The position numbers were made by a program, and so were the translations under genes. A DNA stretch of 64,000 nucleotides from Hippasteria phrygiana (taxonomy: Eukaryota > Echinodermata > Asteroidea > Valvatida > Goniasteridae): assembly GCA_037893225.1 (NCBI GenBank), contig JAZGUH010000401.1, forward strand, positions 248,001 through 312,000, in the 5' to 3' direction. Under the pieces are notes generated by a model that saw only the letters and a program-made list of their open reading frames with translations, ran no database searches and was not told where the DNA came from. Positions 44,301-54,972 of the stretch are shown here, in pieces (position 1 is the first letter of the stretch; the number at the start of each line of letters is the position of its first letter).

Positions 44301-47300
44301 TTCAGCGTATCCCCCTCATAAAAAAGTCATGGCTTCCCATGAACAATTTCAATATTTGAATATGAAATTAAAGGAGATGTAATAAGATTCTTCACCTATG
44401 TTTGTAAAAAACAATCAACATTCTATTGTGGAATTGTTAAAATAAAACATATTATGGTAAAGAAAGTGTATTTTTGGACTAAACACGGCAATTTAACCTG
44501 ACTTTTGTGAATAACAATATCCTCATTTCTAATGTGTCGTACTTCGTGATTGGTATATTTCTTATCACGTGCTTCAAAGTCTACACAACAGTTGTTTAAA
44601 TTCAGTTTTGGCGACAATATCGATTTATATACACAACCTAGCATTTACACAACTTGGATATGATCACAAGTACACAACCTTGTTCAATTATGGTTGTTTA
44701 AAATCTTTTCTACGCAGCGGCTTTTTACACAGAAGAATAACAGTGTATGAACAATAGAAGGACAATAGGAGGTCCGCGATTGAAGGTACACACTAATGTG
44801 TGTTTGTTCTCCAGCACGAATCCCGGAAACGAACTTTAACCTTTTGACCCGAAATGCAATCGCCCTATTTGACTTTACAGAAAAGGTAGACGTGATAGAA
44901 GACGTGAAGCGCCAGACCGACTACTTCGTCTTGTCAGCCATCTCGTTCTTTTTCTGCCCCATATTCGGGCTTATTGCGATATGGAAATCGAGCAAGGTGA
45001 GATATATAGATTATATCCACCATCACCACCATCCCATCACCACCATCACTACCACCACCATCACCACCATCACTACCACCACCATCACCACCATCACCAC
45101 CATCACCACCATCACTACCACCACCATCACCACCACCATCACTAGTTCTCTACCACCATCACTACCACCACCACCATCATGTAACCAGGGAGACCGCCTA
45201 GCAGGCAGCATCATAGTAATTTATCTGCTCTGAAATTTCTTTATTTTCTACTCAACCTGCTGTTTTTGTTGAATGGTTGGTATACTAATGTTTTCAGCTT
45301 GTTGTGGTGCCCATCTTTGCATCTGTGGTATGAATTTGAATGTGGAGTTTAACTGGATAGACTGACAAACTGTTTGTGTGGTTTTTTTCAACTGCTTGGA
45401 TGGTACTGTATAATCCTACATGGCCGATTCTGTGTTCATCAGACCACCATCACTTACATGGCAGTGCATTGCAGTGTATTGTTGTGCGCTGACGTTAGTG
45501 GCTTTTACAATTACACATTTTGGGTGCGTTCGAGTAGCTCACCCGGGTCGAATCGGGTTAGCCCCGTGCCGTTCGATTATGTCTGACGTCATACCCGGGG
45601 CTTACTCGGGTCAGCCACCACAGACCCTGCTCGCGGAGCAGAGTCACTGGTGGAATTACGTCACACGCATGCGTAGTTAAGTCTAACTACCCACAGATTC
45701 TACTGGAGCGGGGAATTAAAAATGGCTGACCTCAAGGGCGATTGTGTAGTTAAGGACTGTTCCTAAAAGAGAACAAAATCCACTTTTAAGTTATTGGACT
45801 TAGCAAACTAGATTGCGACATTAAAAACCAACAGGTATGTCATAGATAGAGGGGAGAGTTTTTAATTTTGTGTGGGAAATTTTTGGGTAAAACGACAACG
45901 AAGATGACAAAACGCAACACGAAAATAGAGATGGCGAAGACCGCACTGATTCGTAAGACACCAACCGCAAACACGTAAGAAAATTGCATTTTCTCCCGCA
46001 GGAAACTGTTCAGAATTACAAAAAATGATGTCATTGGAATTGAGAGGAGTATACTTTAGGTTGATAAATTCATTTTGCAATAATAAAAACAACCTTGACT
46101 CGAAATGGATCAAATATAAAGAGGTGTCCGTAACTACACAATCGCCGATTCTTATTCCTCCATGGCCGACTCAAGTGCAAGGTGACATCAACAGGAGAGT
46201 GCGTTTGAGCGTTCTATTAGCCCAGCTCTCGTGTCTAACCCGTCTGCCTTCACCCGAGTCGATCCGGGTAAGCTACTCGAACGCACCTATAGCTACAACC
46301 ACTGTTATGCAAAAGCGGTTACTACACCCATAATGATGTACAATCGATCTCAACTCTTGGAACTGCAGCTAGTTGGTTTACCAGCTCGACTTCCCAGTAC
46401 AACATGGAATATTGTTAAAGAACTTGGAATAAATAGAGACACATCCTTACGTACCCACAGGGGAGAACGTGCAGGTTCCCGGAAACAACGCAAAATTGAG
46501 GTTGTTTTTACTTCACAGAGTATCCGTATGAAAATGAATATTTCATTCCGATGTACTCCAAATCTAATCCAGTTAAATACTAACCGGTCACCCAATGGAT
46601 TGAAATTACTGCAGTTCGGTTTGATGAATGCACAGTCTTGTCGTCAGAAATCTGCAGAAATTACCCATTACATTTTGGACAATGACCTGGACATATCTTT
46701 TGTGTAAACATTCTTGTATTTGTTTAAATATTTTGTATGTGTCTGTAAATATTCAGTTTTAACTAATAATATGCAGGTCCCCAATGGAAACCAGTTTTAA
46801 ACTGTTTGGGCACACCCTGGGTAAAAGAAATGTAATAAATATACAAATAACTCAATAAATATTAGTTATCACCGATTTGTTTTCCTATGATAATCATATC
46901 ATAGGGAAACTCCAACCTGAGGGATATGCTTTGAAACATCTTTCGAGGGATGATCGTCAAGGTGGCGGTGTTGCTGTTATCTACAAGAAGGGTGTATCAA
47001 TCGAACTCAAGCGAAAAGCCATTTTAAGATCTATGGAATTCATGGATATGGTGTGCACTTCTACAAGAAGTCCATGCGATTACTAGCTGTGTATCGCCCA
47101 ACACTATCGCATAGGCGTAGCAAGGTCATTTTTATTGGGGGGGGGGGGGGGGGGGGGGGTAAACGTGAAAAAGGGCACCCGATATATCCATGCTGAGAGG
47201 TAGACATGGATTTTTTACAGATCAAAAAGGGAGCGGGGACATAATTTTCCTGCTGTTTAAAGTGGAAATTTTACGGAAAATAGTACAAATATATATGCTT

Positions 47301-48990
47301 CACAATTATTTAAGAAAAGTATAAATAACATTTCATTTTTCGAATTATGCTGCAACCCTGGGAGGGGCATTTTTTTAGACACCCTGTATAAGATCTGAAT
47401 GGCCCATTGGCTGTGAGAAGTGAAAAACATTCGCTATATAACCACTTCTTGATCAATAGGTTTGTTTTGAAAGGCATGCAATTTAATAAAAAATTTGAAT
47501 TTAAAAAATTGCTGTCATTAACATTAAATTGCAAAAAATAAACTTAATGTACAATTTCTTTTACAAAACAACTCATGTACTTTTTAGTAACTCTATTTTA
47601 TATATTTTATTTAATTTAACATCCAACAACGCAAGCGCCAATTACAGGATGTGTGATGAGGGCACCAGAAGCACCGGGGCAAACCCTACTCTTTCACGAC
47701 AGGTGCTCTGGGTTCTTGTACGTGCACTGATCACATAGAGCACACGAGACCTCCGGCTTAACGTCCCATCCGAAGGACGTGACCTTTTGAGATGAATAAG
47801 GGCCTGTCGTGCCCCAGAACAATTAATGCACTATTTCCAAGCCAGCAAGCCCTGTGGGGCCTTTGATGGGAACAGTGAGTGGGCCCCATACAGTTTTGGC
47901 CGATGGGGCCCACTTGGGTCTCAAATGGGCTAGCCCAAACCTGCCCAAAAGGGTCCTACAAAAGTTGCCAGGCACGCTACATTGTGTGGTTTCCCATCCA
48001 AGTACTGCCTGCAATTAACGTTGCTTAACTTCAGTAATGCGCCACTTGCTCTTCCACTGATCCAACTATTTTTATTTTGAACAATGAGAGTGCTTGAATC
48101 CAGCTCCCTCCACACATTCGACCGGAGTGCATTGGAAAGGGCATAGATTCATATTGTTTGTACAGCTTAGAATGGCCAGCTACGTACTCTTAACAATTTA
48201 GCGAAAATTGTGCAGTGATGTTGCCAAGGATTTTCATTGGGGACACAATAATTATGAGTGGGGGCGCCATGCATGGCAACAGCATTTTAAGTGAGGGCCC
48301 GGGGCACCAGCATTCGCAACTGGCTGTGGCAAGGAGGGCACCAGCATTTTTAGTGGGGACACAGAGGGCACCAGAATGTTTAGTGAGAGCACAGGGAAAC
48401 TAAATTTTTCAGCGGGGGCACTGAGGGAACTAATATTTTTCAGTGGGGGCACTATAATTTCCAGTGAGGGCACAATAGGGCCAGCAGCATAAAGGAAATT
48501 ATTTTATTGTTGCGGCGATTGTGTACTTATACGGGCCCCGTTCATAGGCATAGCAAGGTCATTTCTATTTAGGGGGGGGGGGGGGGGGGGCTAGACGTGA
48601 AAAAGGGCACTCGATATATCGGGGCCACAGGGGGCACTAAATTTTAGGGAAAATGGGGCACTAACATTTTTCAGTGGGGCACAGGGGTCACTAAAAATTT
48701 TGAGTGGGGGGCACAGGGGTCACTATAATTTCCAGTAATTATTTTAATGTTGCGTCGATTGTGTAATTACGGGCCCCGTTCCTATAACTTGCGACATTAA
48801 ACACAGGTATGTCGTAGATACATGTAGAGGGCAGGGTTTTGATTTTTTTGTGGGACGGAACTTTTGGGGTAAAAAAAAAAGAAGAAAAAAAAAAAGGGCA
48901 CTTTGAAAATATTGGGGGGGGGGGGGGGGTAAATACCCCCTTACCCCCCCCCCCCCCCCCCCCCCGCTGGCTACGCCTATGCATCGGCAC

Positions 48991-49025
<35 letters not shown>

Positions 49026-52000
49026 TTGTGCTTTACGAGGAGTTTGCGAATATTCTCGACGACTGTATCATTGGACCGGAGGGGCTGCTTGTGGTGGGAG
49101 ATTTCAATTTCCATGTGAATGTATCCACCAATAGTGAGGCATCGCGGTTCTTGGAATTCTTGGACTCGTTCTGGGACCCATTCTATTCACTATCTATACC
49201 TTACCATTGGGAGACTTGGTAAAAAGGCATGGACTTCGTTACCATCTGTATGCGGATGATACGCAGCTTTACCGGTATACCTGTCGTTCAAATCCTCAAC
49301 CGATGCGACTGTCACCTGTCAGAGTCGAATTGAATAGTGTGTCGCCGAGATTCAGGAGTGGATGATGCTAAACAGGCTCAAGCTCAATGGAGACAAAAAC
49401 GGAACTTCTGCTTATTGGCACCCGCCAACAGCGTGCCAAAGTTCAGCAGCCTATCATTAACATATCCAACTGTATTATTCTTCCCAGGGATCAAGTTCGA
49501 AACCTTGGAGTCATTTTTGACTCATCACTGAGTTACAGTGCACACATCACCACGGTTTGTAAGGCTGCTTATCATCAGCTATATAATATAAGACTAAGCA
49601 GGAAATACCTTACCGATGAAGCAGCAGCAACTGCAATACATGCATTCATCAGCAGTACGCTATATCTCGCCTTCAGCGAGTGCAGAACTTGGCTGCAAGG
49701 ATTCTTACCGGGCACAAAACGCAGGGAGCACATCACTCCAGTTCTTAAATCTTTACATGGCTACCTGTTACTCGCAGAATTCAGTGGAAGCTGATTGTTA
49801 TCATATAAGGCCTGCAACAACCTTGCTCCAAAATACCTAAGTGATCTGCTGATGCCTTATACTTGTACTTTAGCCCGATTGCTTAGGTCGTCATCAGATA
49901 CAACTCTCCAACAGTCAAACTGAAGCCAGCTGGGGAAAGAGCATTTTCCAGGGTGGCGCCACAGCTGTGGAACAAGTTACCGAGGGACTTACGGGAACTG
50001 AACTCCCTGACTGTGTTTAAATCATATCTTAAAACGTATCTTTTTAATGTGGAATATAACAATTAGTTTTTAACCTGTTTTCACGTTTATATATTTTTTC
50101 AAAGTGAACAAAGAAACTGGCAGGAGAGGGATTCGAACCTGCGACCTCCGGGTTACCGTACCGGCTCTCTACTAACTGAGCTATCTTTCCCTATAATATG
50201 TTGGCGGTCTCCCAAATTGTCAGTATCTTTGTTCGGGTGGGCGCTAGTCAGAAGTCATAAACCCAGAATGCCGTATAGCCAGGGATCACACCCAATTTTA
50301 CGATACAACCTGGGAAGCGACATTGTGGGGATCACTCAATGAGGATACGACTTTTTTTAAAACTTATAATTCGTCAAACATTCTACAAGGGAAACTGACT
50401 AGGTAAATTTGAATACATTTTCAAAGTGAACAAAGAAACTGGCAGGAGCGGGATTATAAGTTAAAAAGTTGCTACTTTTATGTTGAAGACAGTAGTCGAG
50501 TCCCTGCAAGTCCTTTCACAAGTCCTTTCGCAAGTCCAGTCGGAAGTCCTTTCATAAAGCAGGTCACAAGTAACAGGATGAACAATGACAAAGGAATGCC
50601 TTTGTCAAAGCTCATTCGAATAGCTTGTGATTGGAATTAGGACTGGAGGGCTTGTGATGGACTTGCAGGGACTTGCAGGAACTTGCAGGGACTTGTGGTG
50701 GACTCGAAATACATCTCTGGTTAAAAGGACACATTGCCGCGGAGGCCGGCTACAAAAAGCGTTCGTCCTGAAATTGTTGGAAAGATCATTCAAAAGTAGG
50801 ATATAATAATGTACGCGACAATCCCGTGAAAATGCGCCGTTTGTCTAAACAATCATTGACGAAGATAATTTTGGGGATGCCAGTTTTGTTCGAAAAAAGT
50901 CGGACCGTTGGAATGCAGGGTGATTCCCCCCTGGCGCTTTTGTTGTGTACAGGATGCACTATGCGCGCAGCCAGTCTGAATGTCCGGGTGTCAATGCTTC
51001 GGTTTTTTCCTCATTTTCCTCCGTAAAGAGTACACATTATGGTCGAATGTTTAGATTGGGACCTTGGAAATTGAATTTGAAAGAGATTAAATTTGGGGCG
51101 ATTTCAGGGCAATGTGCATGAAAGAAGATACTCACTATACAATTAGGCACTTACCGTAAACAATACAAGAACGAAGTCAACATTTGACTTATCGTACGTT
51201 ACATTTATTTACTGATTGGCAACTAAGCACTCAGAGCAGAAACACAAACATTAAAGAAAAACTGACCCGGAAAAAAAATCCTTCAAATCAGCTATGATAC
51301 CATGTGAGCTTTCCCTTGTCTGCCATCACTCCTATGCAAACATGAATATCCTAATTTGTCAAACAAACCACAAGAAAAACGGACTACGTAAATTTGAATC
51401 AATTTTCAAAGTGAACAAAGGAGCAGAATGTGACGGAGTACAGAGTGGGATGCAGTGTTGAACGTCCATAGAGAAATCCCAAATTGACGAAAATATCACC
51501 GATCTGCGCACTTCCGTGTGTAAAAGCGAGGATCTCAAGGCGAAGTAAATAACTAAGGACGCCGAACGTGCTCATTTCTGGGTGATTCATTCATGCATGA
51601 ATGAATGTGTTAAAAAGCACCGTGTTTGTTAATTAAGCTTTGAGAGTCTCGCTTTCAACCCGGAAGTGCGCAGGAGAGGCTAAGGTGAAATTCGTCTATA
51701 CTTCAAGTTGCAGTCCAACATAGTGAACAAAGATTAGTGGTTTTAGCATGTGAAACAATCGGTGGAATGTAATTGTGTTTGTGGATTACAGGAGTCTACA
51801 AACGACAGCATGCAAAATCACCGAGGATACATTAGGCCAAGTAAAATATATATGTTTAACGTCCGGCTTTATTTTTTTTTAAGATGGCCGCCATTCTTTT
51901 TAAAATTTCAGACAAACGTAGGCTTTACAACTGTTCAAAGATACAATAAAAAGAGACATGTTGGACAAGAGAATTGAAAATGTTTACAGTGGTTTTAATA

Positions 52001-53113
52001 GTTTTAGTAAGCTTTTATTTAATTTTTCGATGGATATGTTGACATTTTGGGGAGTTTTCACCTAAAATAGAAATCCAGGCGGCCTCCAAAAAGGAAGCGG
52101 GCGGGGACGCTAAACATATATTTACTTCGCCTTATATTATAATCACATCCTTTCTCTCATAATAATATAGGTTTCAAAGATTCTGATATTCGAATTCGTC
52201 CAGCAGAATCGGTTTAATGCATTTGCAATGTCTTCTTTTGTCATAAAATTTCAATTAAACTTCAATCGAATTCAAACCATTAGCACACATTTCTCGGCAA
52301 GAAGGATTCAATTTCGTGTCATCAACGCCGAACCGTGTCAAATTTGTCTTTTGTCACACAATATAATAATTTGTTCAATTTCGTCATACTTCATTATTGA
52401 TTCTCAGTAAAACGCATAGAAGCCGCTGTTAAATATAATTTCCCACTTTTCTTTTATTCATACATTTATTGTTTGTTTCTTTCGACACTTTATTGTATGG
52501 TCCTCGGGCCTCGGCATTACGTCCAGCTGCCATTTTCTTTTGTTAACTCTTCTCTTGGTTCAGTATACCTACTTAGTCTGATAGCATGCGAACGAATGTG
52601 CCAAACTGAGTATATCCCTACTGGTTTGTGCACAAAAGCTTTAGGTATTTTTAGAAATTCCTTTCTAAACATTTTTCCCCGGACTGGTAATGTTTTTCTG
52701 TTCAGTTGGAATGTTTGTAATCAACTAGTAAATTATATTTCTGGTGAAGACTACATGAGTTAGTGAAATTTTCAGTTTGATTTATAATGTTTTGCGAGTA
52801 CGAGTACGAGCACGAAAAAAACGGTACTCGAGTAGTACTCGAGTACGAGTACCGAGTACGAGTACTACAACACTGACACAGGGCGACACGGTAATGATTT
52901 CTTTTTTCTCTTTTGGGTTCCCTTCTACAGACTCGAGATCGCCTGCGCAAAGGAGATGAATGGAACGCCGAATTGACAGCTTTGGAAGCTCTCAAGTGGG
53001 CAATTACGGCGGTGGCGATTGGTGCCGCTTTTTACTTCATTGCCGTTTTTTTGGTCATTTATTGGGTGGTCGAATACAAAGATGGGGGCAGCCCTTTTAT
53101 TCCGCTAAATTGA
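38310..53113 (+). CDS. CD225/dispanin (IFITM/PRRT-like) small membrane protein; start exon uncertain
   Basis: Two exons are firm: 44815-44996 and 52931-53113, joined in phase 0 by consensus sites. They encode [20 protein letters not shown]...WKSSK, then [20 protein letters not shown]...LKW and a second hydrophobic span before TGA. This is the CD225 layout: membrane-associated helix with Cys, K-x-RDR...GD...A loop, transmembrane helix. No ATG lies in frame in the first firm exon, which enters in phase 1. A candidate start exon ends ATGG|GTAGGT at 38310-38313, giving a 122-residue protein; another upstream exon is possible. Dispanins act at membranes (fusion control, SNARE or receptor regulation), but this member's role is unknown. 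The intron inside the CD225 loop recalls that of IFITM genes. Confidence 0.75.
38604..38761. repeat. Long imperfect inverted repeat with 50-bp arms
   Basis: GTTGGTGGCAGCAGGCATAC, then CGGTCCTTTT is answered by AAAAAGGACCGGTATGTCTG and CTGCCACCAGC. The outer parts (GATGGGAGACTTTT; the complement of AGAAATCTCCCAT) also pair. It is probably a small foldback element. Confidence 0.75.
39314..39396. mobile_element. 83-bp member of the TAGTCTGGTTCCC TIR family
   Basis: TAGTCTAGTTCCCCGACCTG and CAGGGAACCAGACTA are inverted and match the ends of 24216-25446. It is probably a minimal internal-deletion derivative. Confidence 0.65.
39397..40250. other. Non-coding stretch
   Basis: Nothing recognised apart from short inverted motifs such as CATGTAGGGTCTACATG at about 39970. 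Confidence 0.35.
40250..40406. repeat. (AAAC)n and (AAACC)n microsatellites
   Basis: AACAAAC units at about 40270-40308 change to about 20 copies of AAACC (40309-40406). Frames reading through give KPNQT or WFGLV repeats and are not genes. Confidence 0.95.
42133..42331. mobile_element. 199-bp TA-target MITE, copy 2
   Basis: Same ends and interior as 33754-33951, with TA at 42131-42132 and 42332-42333. It interrupts the Tc1 transposase between its second helix-turn-helix and the catalytic domain. Confidence 0.88.
42481..42850. mobile_element. 370-bp TIR element carrying a SAP-domain ORF
   Basis: CAATTCGGTCGATTCACAAC, then TCAGTGCGCCGCCAGCGGCA is the inverted complement of the right end at about 42795-42850, TIRs of about 55 bp with few mismatches. 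It splits the first helix-turn-helix of the Tc1 transposase right after FGVS. The middle encodes a SAP-like motif on the + strand, opposite to the transposase. Confidence 0.75.
42542..42781 (+). pseudogene. SAP-domain fragment inside the TIR element
   Basis: The read [20 protein letters not shown] is followed by [20 protein letters not shown] and [13 protein letters not shown]. This is the SAP pattern: two helices with L-K-x-x-L...G-I...G-K-K-x-E-L-I-D-L. SAP motifs bind DNA. The upstream part of the long frame (42362-42480) is antisense Tc1 sequence and not part of it. Whether it is a captured host exon or a transposon gene remnant is open. Confidence 0.6.
43400..43449. repeat. Perfect hairpin, 23-bp arms
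   Basis: ATTAATTACAGAGTTATTAA and TTAATAACTCTGTAATTAAT are exact complements around a TAAT-type loop. Confidence 0.8.
43545..43718. mobile_element. Right-end fragment of the TAGTCTGGTTCCC family
   Basis: GCCGACCGGATTTTGCAAGA, then TGATGCCACTGACGTCAC and TCAGGGAACCAGACTA match 25287-25446 at about 85-90% by eye. The left TIR of this copy is not seen. Confidence 0.75.
43860..44745. mobile_element. TA-target TIR element rich in GTTGTGTAAA
   Basis: TA|CACTGCTATTAC and GAATAACAGTG|TA are inverted ends. The interior has at least eight TTGTGTAAA/TTTACACAAC motifs in both orientations near each end. It ends about 70 bp before the dispanin exon. A second CACTG-type end (TTTTTTACAGTG at about 44141) may mark a nested or shorter element. 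Confidence 0.6.
44815..44996 (+). CDS. Dispanin exon with first CD225 helix
   Basis: The acceptor is GTTCTCCAG|CA, with two bases completing a codon. It codes [20 protein letters not shown], an acidic stretch, then [20 protein letters not shown] and IWKSSK. The donor is AGCAAG|GTGAGA. The Cys in FFFCPIF is in the position often palmitoylated in IFITM-type proteins. Confidence 0.85.
45017..45181 (+). repeat. (CAC/CAT/CTA) trinucleotide microsatellite
   Basis: About 165 bp of CACCATCACCAC with CACTAC variants, starting 20 bp into the dispanin intron. The frame's poly-His/Thr read is beyond the splice donor and not coding. Confidence 0.9.
45522..46287. mobile_element. TIR element with GGTGCGTTCGAGTAGCT ends
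   Basis: GGTGCGTTCGAGTAGCTCAC and the complement of AGCTACTCGAACGCACC agree, followed by paired CCCGGGTCGAATCGGG-type sequence. The 765-bp interior has no recognised protein. Confidence 0.75.
46705..46874 (+). mobile_element. LINE 3'-tail-like insertion inside the LINE endonuclease
   Basis: AAATATTTTGTATGTGTCTG...GTCCCCAATGGAAACCAGTT...TTTGGGCACACCCTGGGTAA, then AATGTAATAAATATACAAAT resembles the 3' UTR and tail of a CR1/L2-like element. It interrupts the endonuclease between LDIS and the next block. Confidence 0.5.
47110..48981 (-). mobile_element. Poly-G-ended DNA element, copy B (with an embedded short version)
   Basis: It has the same ends, poly-G/C runs, CCCACTG minisatellite and 5S-derived SINE as 19608-21367, in opposite orientation. 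A third end CATAGGCATAGCAAGG at 48543 shows that 48543-48981 is itself a complete 439-bp short version with both termini. ACGGGCCCCGTT appears on both sides of that junction, so one member inserted into, or recombined with, another. The composite splits a LINE endonuclease. Confidence 0.85.
47585..48120 (-). mobile_element. 5S rRNA-derived SINE inside copy B
   Basis: On the minus strand GAAGTTAAGCAACGTTAATT, then GCAGGCAGTACTTGGATGGG (47998-48040). It matches the unit in copy A, including ACGTACAAGAACCCAGAGCA and the tail. It occupies the same position in both copies. Confidence 0.75.
50090..50235 (-). mobile_element. tRNA-derived SINE, minus orientation
   Basis: On the minus strand: AATTTGGGAGACCGCCAACA, GATAGCTCAGTTAGTAGAGA (A box), GGTTCGAATCCCTCTCC (B box), CTGCCAGTTTCTTTGTTCAC. 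The tRNA-like part is complete in outline, but the anticodon arm pairs poorly and there is a 3' extension, so I call a SINE, not a tRNA gene. A 3'-tail fragment recurs at about 50420-50455. Confidence 0.8.
50497..50708. mobile_element. TIR/foldback element built of CAAGTCC repeats
   Basis: GAGTCCCTGCAAGTCCTTTC at the left is mirrored by GGGACTTGTGGTGGACTC at the right. Multiple ACAAGTCC/GGACTTGC units fill both arms. There is no coding content. Confidence 0.65.
50709..51849. other. Intron sequence of the dispanin gene, no clear features
   Basis: A short SINE-tail piece (TTTTCAAAGTGAACAAAG) lies at about 51402-51420. Nothing else is supported. Confidence 0.4.
51850..52119. mobile_element. TIR element family GTTTAGCGTC, copy 2
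   Basis: ATGTTTAACGTCCGGC at the left and GGGGACGCTAAACATA at the right. The interior aligns with 37318-37653 (AAGATGGCCGCCATTCT, GAGACATGTTGGACAAGAGA). It has small deletions relative to copy 1. Confidence 0.75.
52120..52930. other. Dispanin intron end with (GAGTAC)n repeat
   Basis: GAGTAC/AGTACGAGTACTCG repeats occupy about 52794-52870 and form self-complementary units. The rest has no recognised feature. Confidence 0.6.
52931..53113 (+). CDS. Dispanin exon with conserved loop and C-terminal transmembrane helix
   Basis: The acceptor CCCTTCTACAG|ACT enters in phase 0. It codes [20 protein letters not shown], then [20 protein letters not shown] and [20 protein letters not shown], stop at 53111. 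The basic RDR...GD loop is the CD225 hallmark. A (GAGTAC)n tract ends about 60 bp upstream. Confidence 0.85.
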   Translation, partial: TRDRLRKGDEWNAELTALEALKWAITAVAIGAAFYFIAVFLVIYWVVEYKDGGSPFIPLN

Positions 53114-54040
53114 TGAGTTTCTCTTAACGCCAGCTTACCTATTTAGGTATTTATCAACTTGCGGCAATTTCGTTCATCTAAATATATTATGGAACGTAAG
53201 GATTTCAGACATACAATTTTTGTTTAATCAGGACCTCGTTATGGGCTCATACAAATGTATGAAACGAGGCCCAATTGCTGCAGTGTGATAAATACCTACA
53301 TGTTCCGCAACACAACCGAAAAGTATCGCAGGAATATAGCGTCTCATTAATTTGTGTACACGTCATTCGAGCTCACGACAACGGAGTGGCAGGTACACGG
53401 ATTCTGATGACCGCAGCTGATCACTCAAATTTATACAAGTTTGTTTTCACTGCTCATTACAAACACGATTTGCAAAACACGAGTCGTGCCTGTCCATTTG
53501 GGCTGCTCTTTACACTGTGAAACCATACCATGCGATTTTCTATTAAAAATGGACAGGATGATTTGGCGGATGTGACTTTAACAATGAGCGTCCAAAAGCC
53601 TATAATCACAATGAGGTTTAAGGTGTTTAATCCATAAGTCACAATGTACTCCTTTCAAGGTGGTGGGAAAGTAGTTTACGGGCTTCAGATGTTATTGCGT
53701 TTCAGTGGAACTTAGGCAAACGATGTGTACCCAAAAGGTCATTTCCTATTAAATAGCAGATGTAAAAATATTCGCCACGCAAGGGACAGCCGTCACTTTT
53801 CACTTAAGTTTTCAAAGACAGATGATCTGTAAATTCATGTTTCGCAAGACTGTGCCGTTGTCCAAGGAGTGACGACTCACTGTTTTAAATTACGTTTATT
53901 TCACTCAGTATAACAAAACCCCGTACATTTTTATAGCCGTAGTCCAGTAGCGTTAGTCAAATTTATCGTATGTTTAGTTAGCTAATCTTTACGTTTTAGT
54001 TAATTAATTACATATTCATTATCAAAACAACACTCTATAA
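53114..54040. other. Region downstream of the dispanin stop codon
   Basis: Presumably 3' UTR and flank. No canonical AATAAA is seen within the first 100 bp. A hairpin-like CCTCGTTATGGGCTC...GTATGAAACGAGG lies at about 53232-53268. No further gene is recognised. Confidence 0.4.
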
Positions 54041-54424
54041 ACGGTGTTTAGCAATTACACACACAATCTTGCTATCGGTTTGTAAACATGTTTGGAAGCT
54101 AAACATGACGTGTCCAATTCCTAAACATCAATGTTCAATGGCTATAAAACACCATCCGTCCACACTCGTGTTTATGAGCCTATCAATTGTTTCCCCCACC
54201 CCTCCCCCGGGCTGCCCCACCCAAGATGTGGGATTGTCACTTTTGAAGTGACAAAATCCCCACCCCTCGGGCAAAATTTTAGTGACAACCCCGACATACA
54301 TGGGTGGGGCACCCCCACCTCATGGTTTTAACTTCTGATGATGGGGAAATAATGGCAAATTGAGTGACCAAAATCCCCACCCTGGGGCTTGAAAAACGTG
54401 ACCAACATAAGACCTGGGGCAGCC

Positions 54425-54457
<33 letters not shown>

Positions 54458-54567
54458 AGGGAAGCAATGATAGGCGCATAAGTATTTAAACATGTTTACA
54501 AACTGATAGCAAGAAAGTGTTTAGAAAAGAATGTTCAATTGCTAAACACAGTTTTTGCAGTGAAGAG
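54041..54567. mobile_element. TIR element with GTGTTTAGCAATT arms and poly-G
   Basis: CACTCTATAAACGGTGTTTA, then TTGCTATCGGTTTGTAAACATG at the left is mirrored by CATGTTTACAAACTGATAGC and TTGCTAAACACAGTTTTTGC at the right. The interior has GACAAAATCCCCACCC blocks and a G run at about 54428-54458. Confidence 0.75.
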
Positions 54568-54798
54568 AGGACGATTAGACGTACTTTAATTTTTAAATTG
54601 GTGTACATATTGCTTGAATACTTTGCCATACAGATATGTAAATTGTATGTACACATAACGAAAGCATACTGGAGGAATATCTCTATGGACCCCAACAGTG
54701 ATACTTATGAAGTGCTTACTGTTCAAGTGAAGCAGCCAAGTGTGGCCAGTCAAGCGTGTGCACGTGCTTTAACCTGGCCCATACGTTATACCCAGCAC

Positions 54799-54972
54799 GA
54801 TATGGGGCAGAGGGGTACCCCCCTTTTGTCCCTATACCATATACACTCTCCAGACTATTGTTACCTAACACATCCCCCTAGAGATCTGCAAAGAATTCCT
54901 GAGATTCCGGGAACACAATGACCAACACAAAAGGGGGGGGGGGGGGCGTGTTCCTTCTTCCCCATATCGCGC
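54799..54972. mobile_element. GATATGGGGCA MITE, copy 1
   Basis: ACGATATGGGGCAGAGGGGT and the complement of TTCTTCCCCATATCGCG form the ends. The interior TATTGTTACCTAACACATCC and GATTCCGGGAACACAATGAC is shared with 57937-58124. It has a G run near the right end. Confidence 0.7.

Larger units (their letters stand above)
46350..50065 (+). pseudogene. CR1/Jockey-like LINE ORF2, deleted and split by a DNA element
   Basis: Start of the endonuclease: [20 protein letters not shown] (46617-46704). Then, after a 170-bp insertion, [20 protein letters not shown] (about 46945). After the inserted DNA element comes [20 protein letters not shown] and [20 protein letters not shown] (49035-49160). A deletion jumps to RT sequence LGDLV then [12 protein letters not shown] (49210-49270), [16 protein letters not shown] (49500), [23 protein letters not shown] blocks and [15 protein letters not shown] end. 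Most RT blocks are lost. It lies in the dispanin intron on the sense strand. Confidence 0.88.

Noticed and set aside
45008..45233. Extension of the dispanin exon into a poly-His/Thr protein
   Set aside because: A consensus donor lies at 44997 and the downstream exon completes the CD225 domain; the His/Thr stretch is a microsatellite in the intron.
50100..50180. A functional tRNA gene on the minus strand
   Set aside because: A and B boxes are present, but the anticodon arm pairs poorly, the usual T at position 33 is missing, and the sequence continues into a SINE tail shared with other copies.
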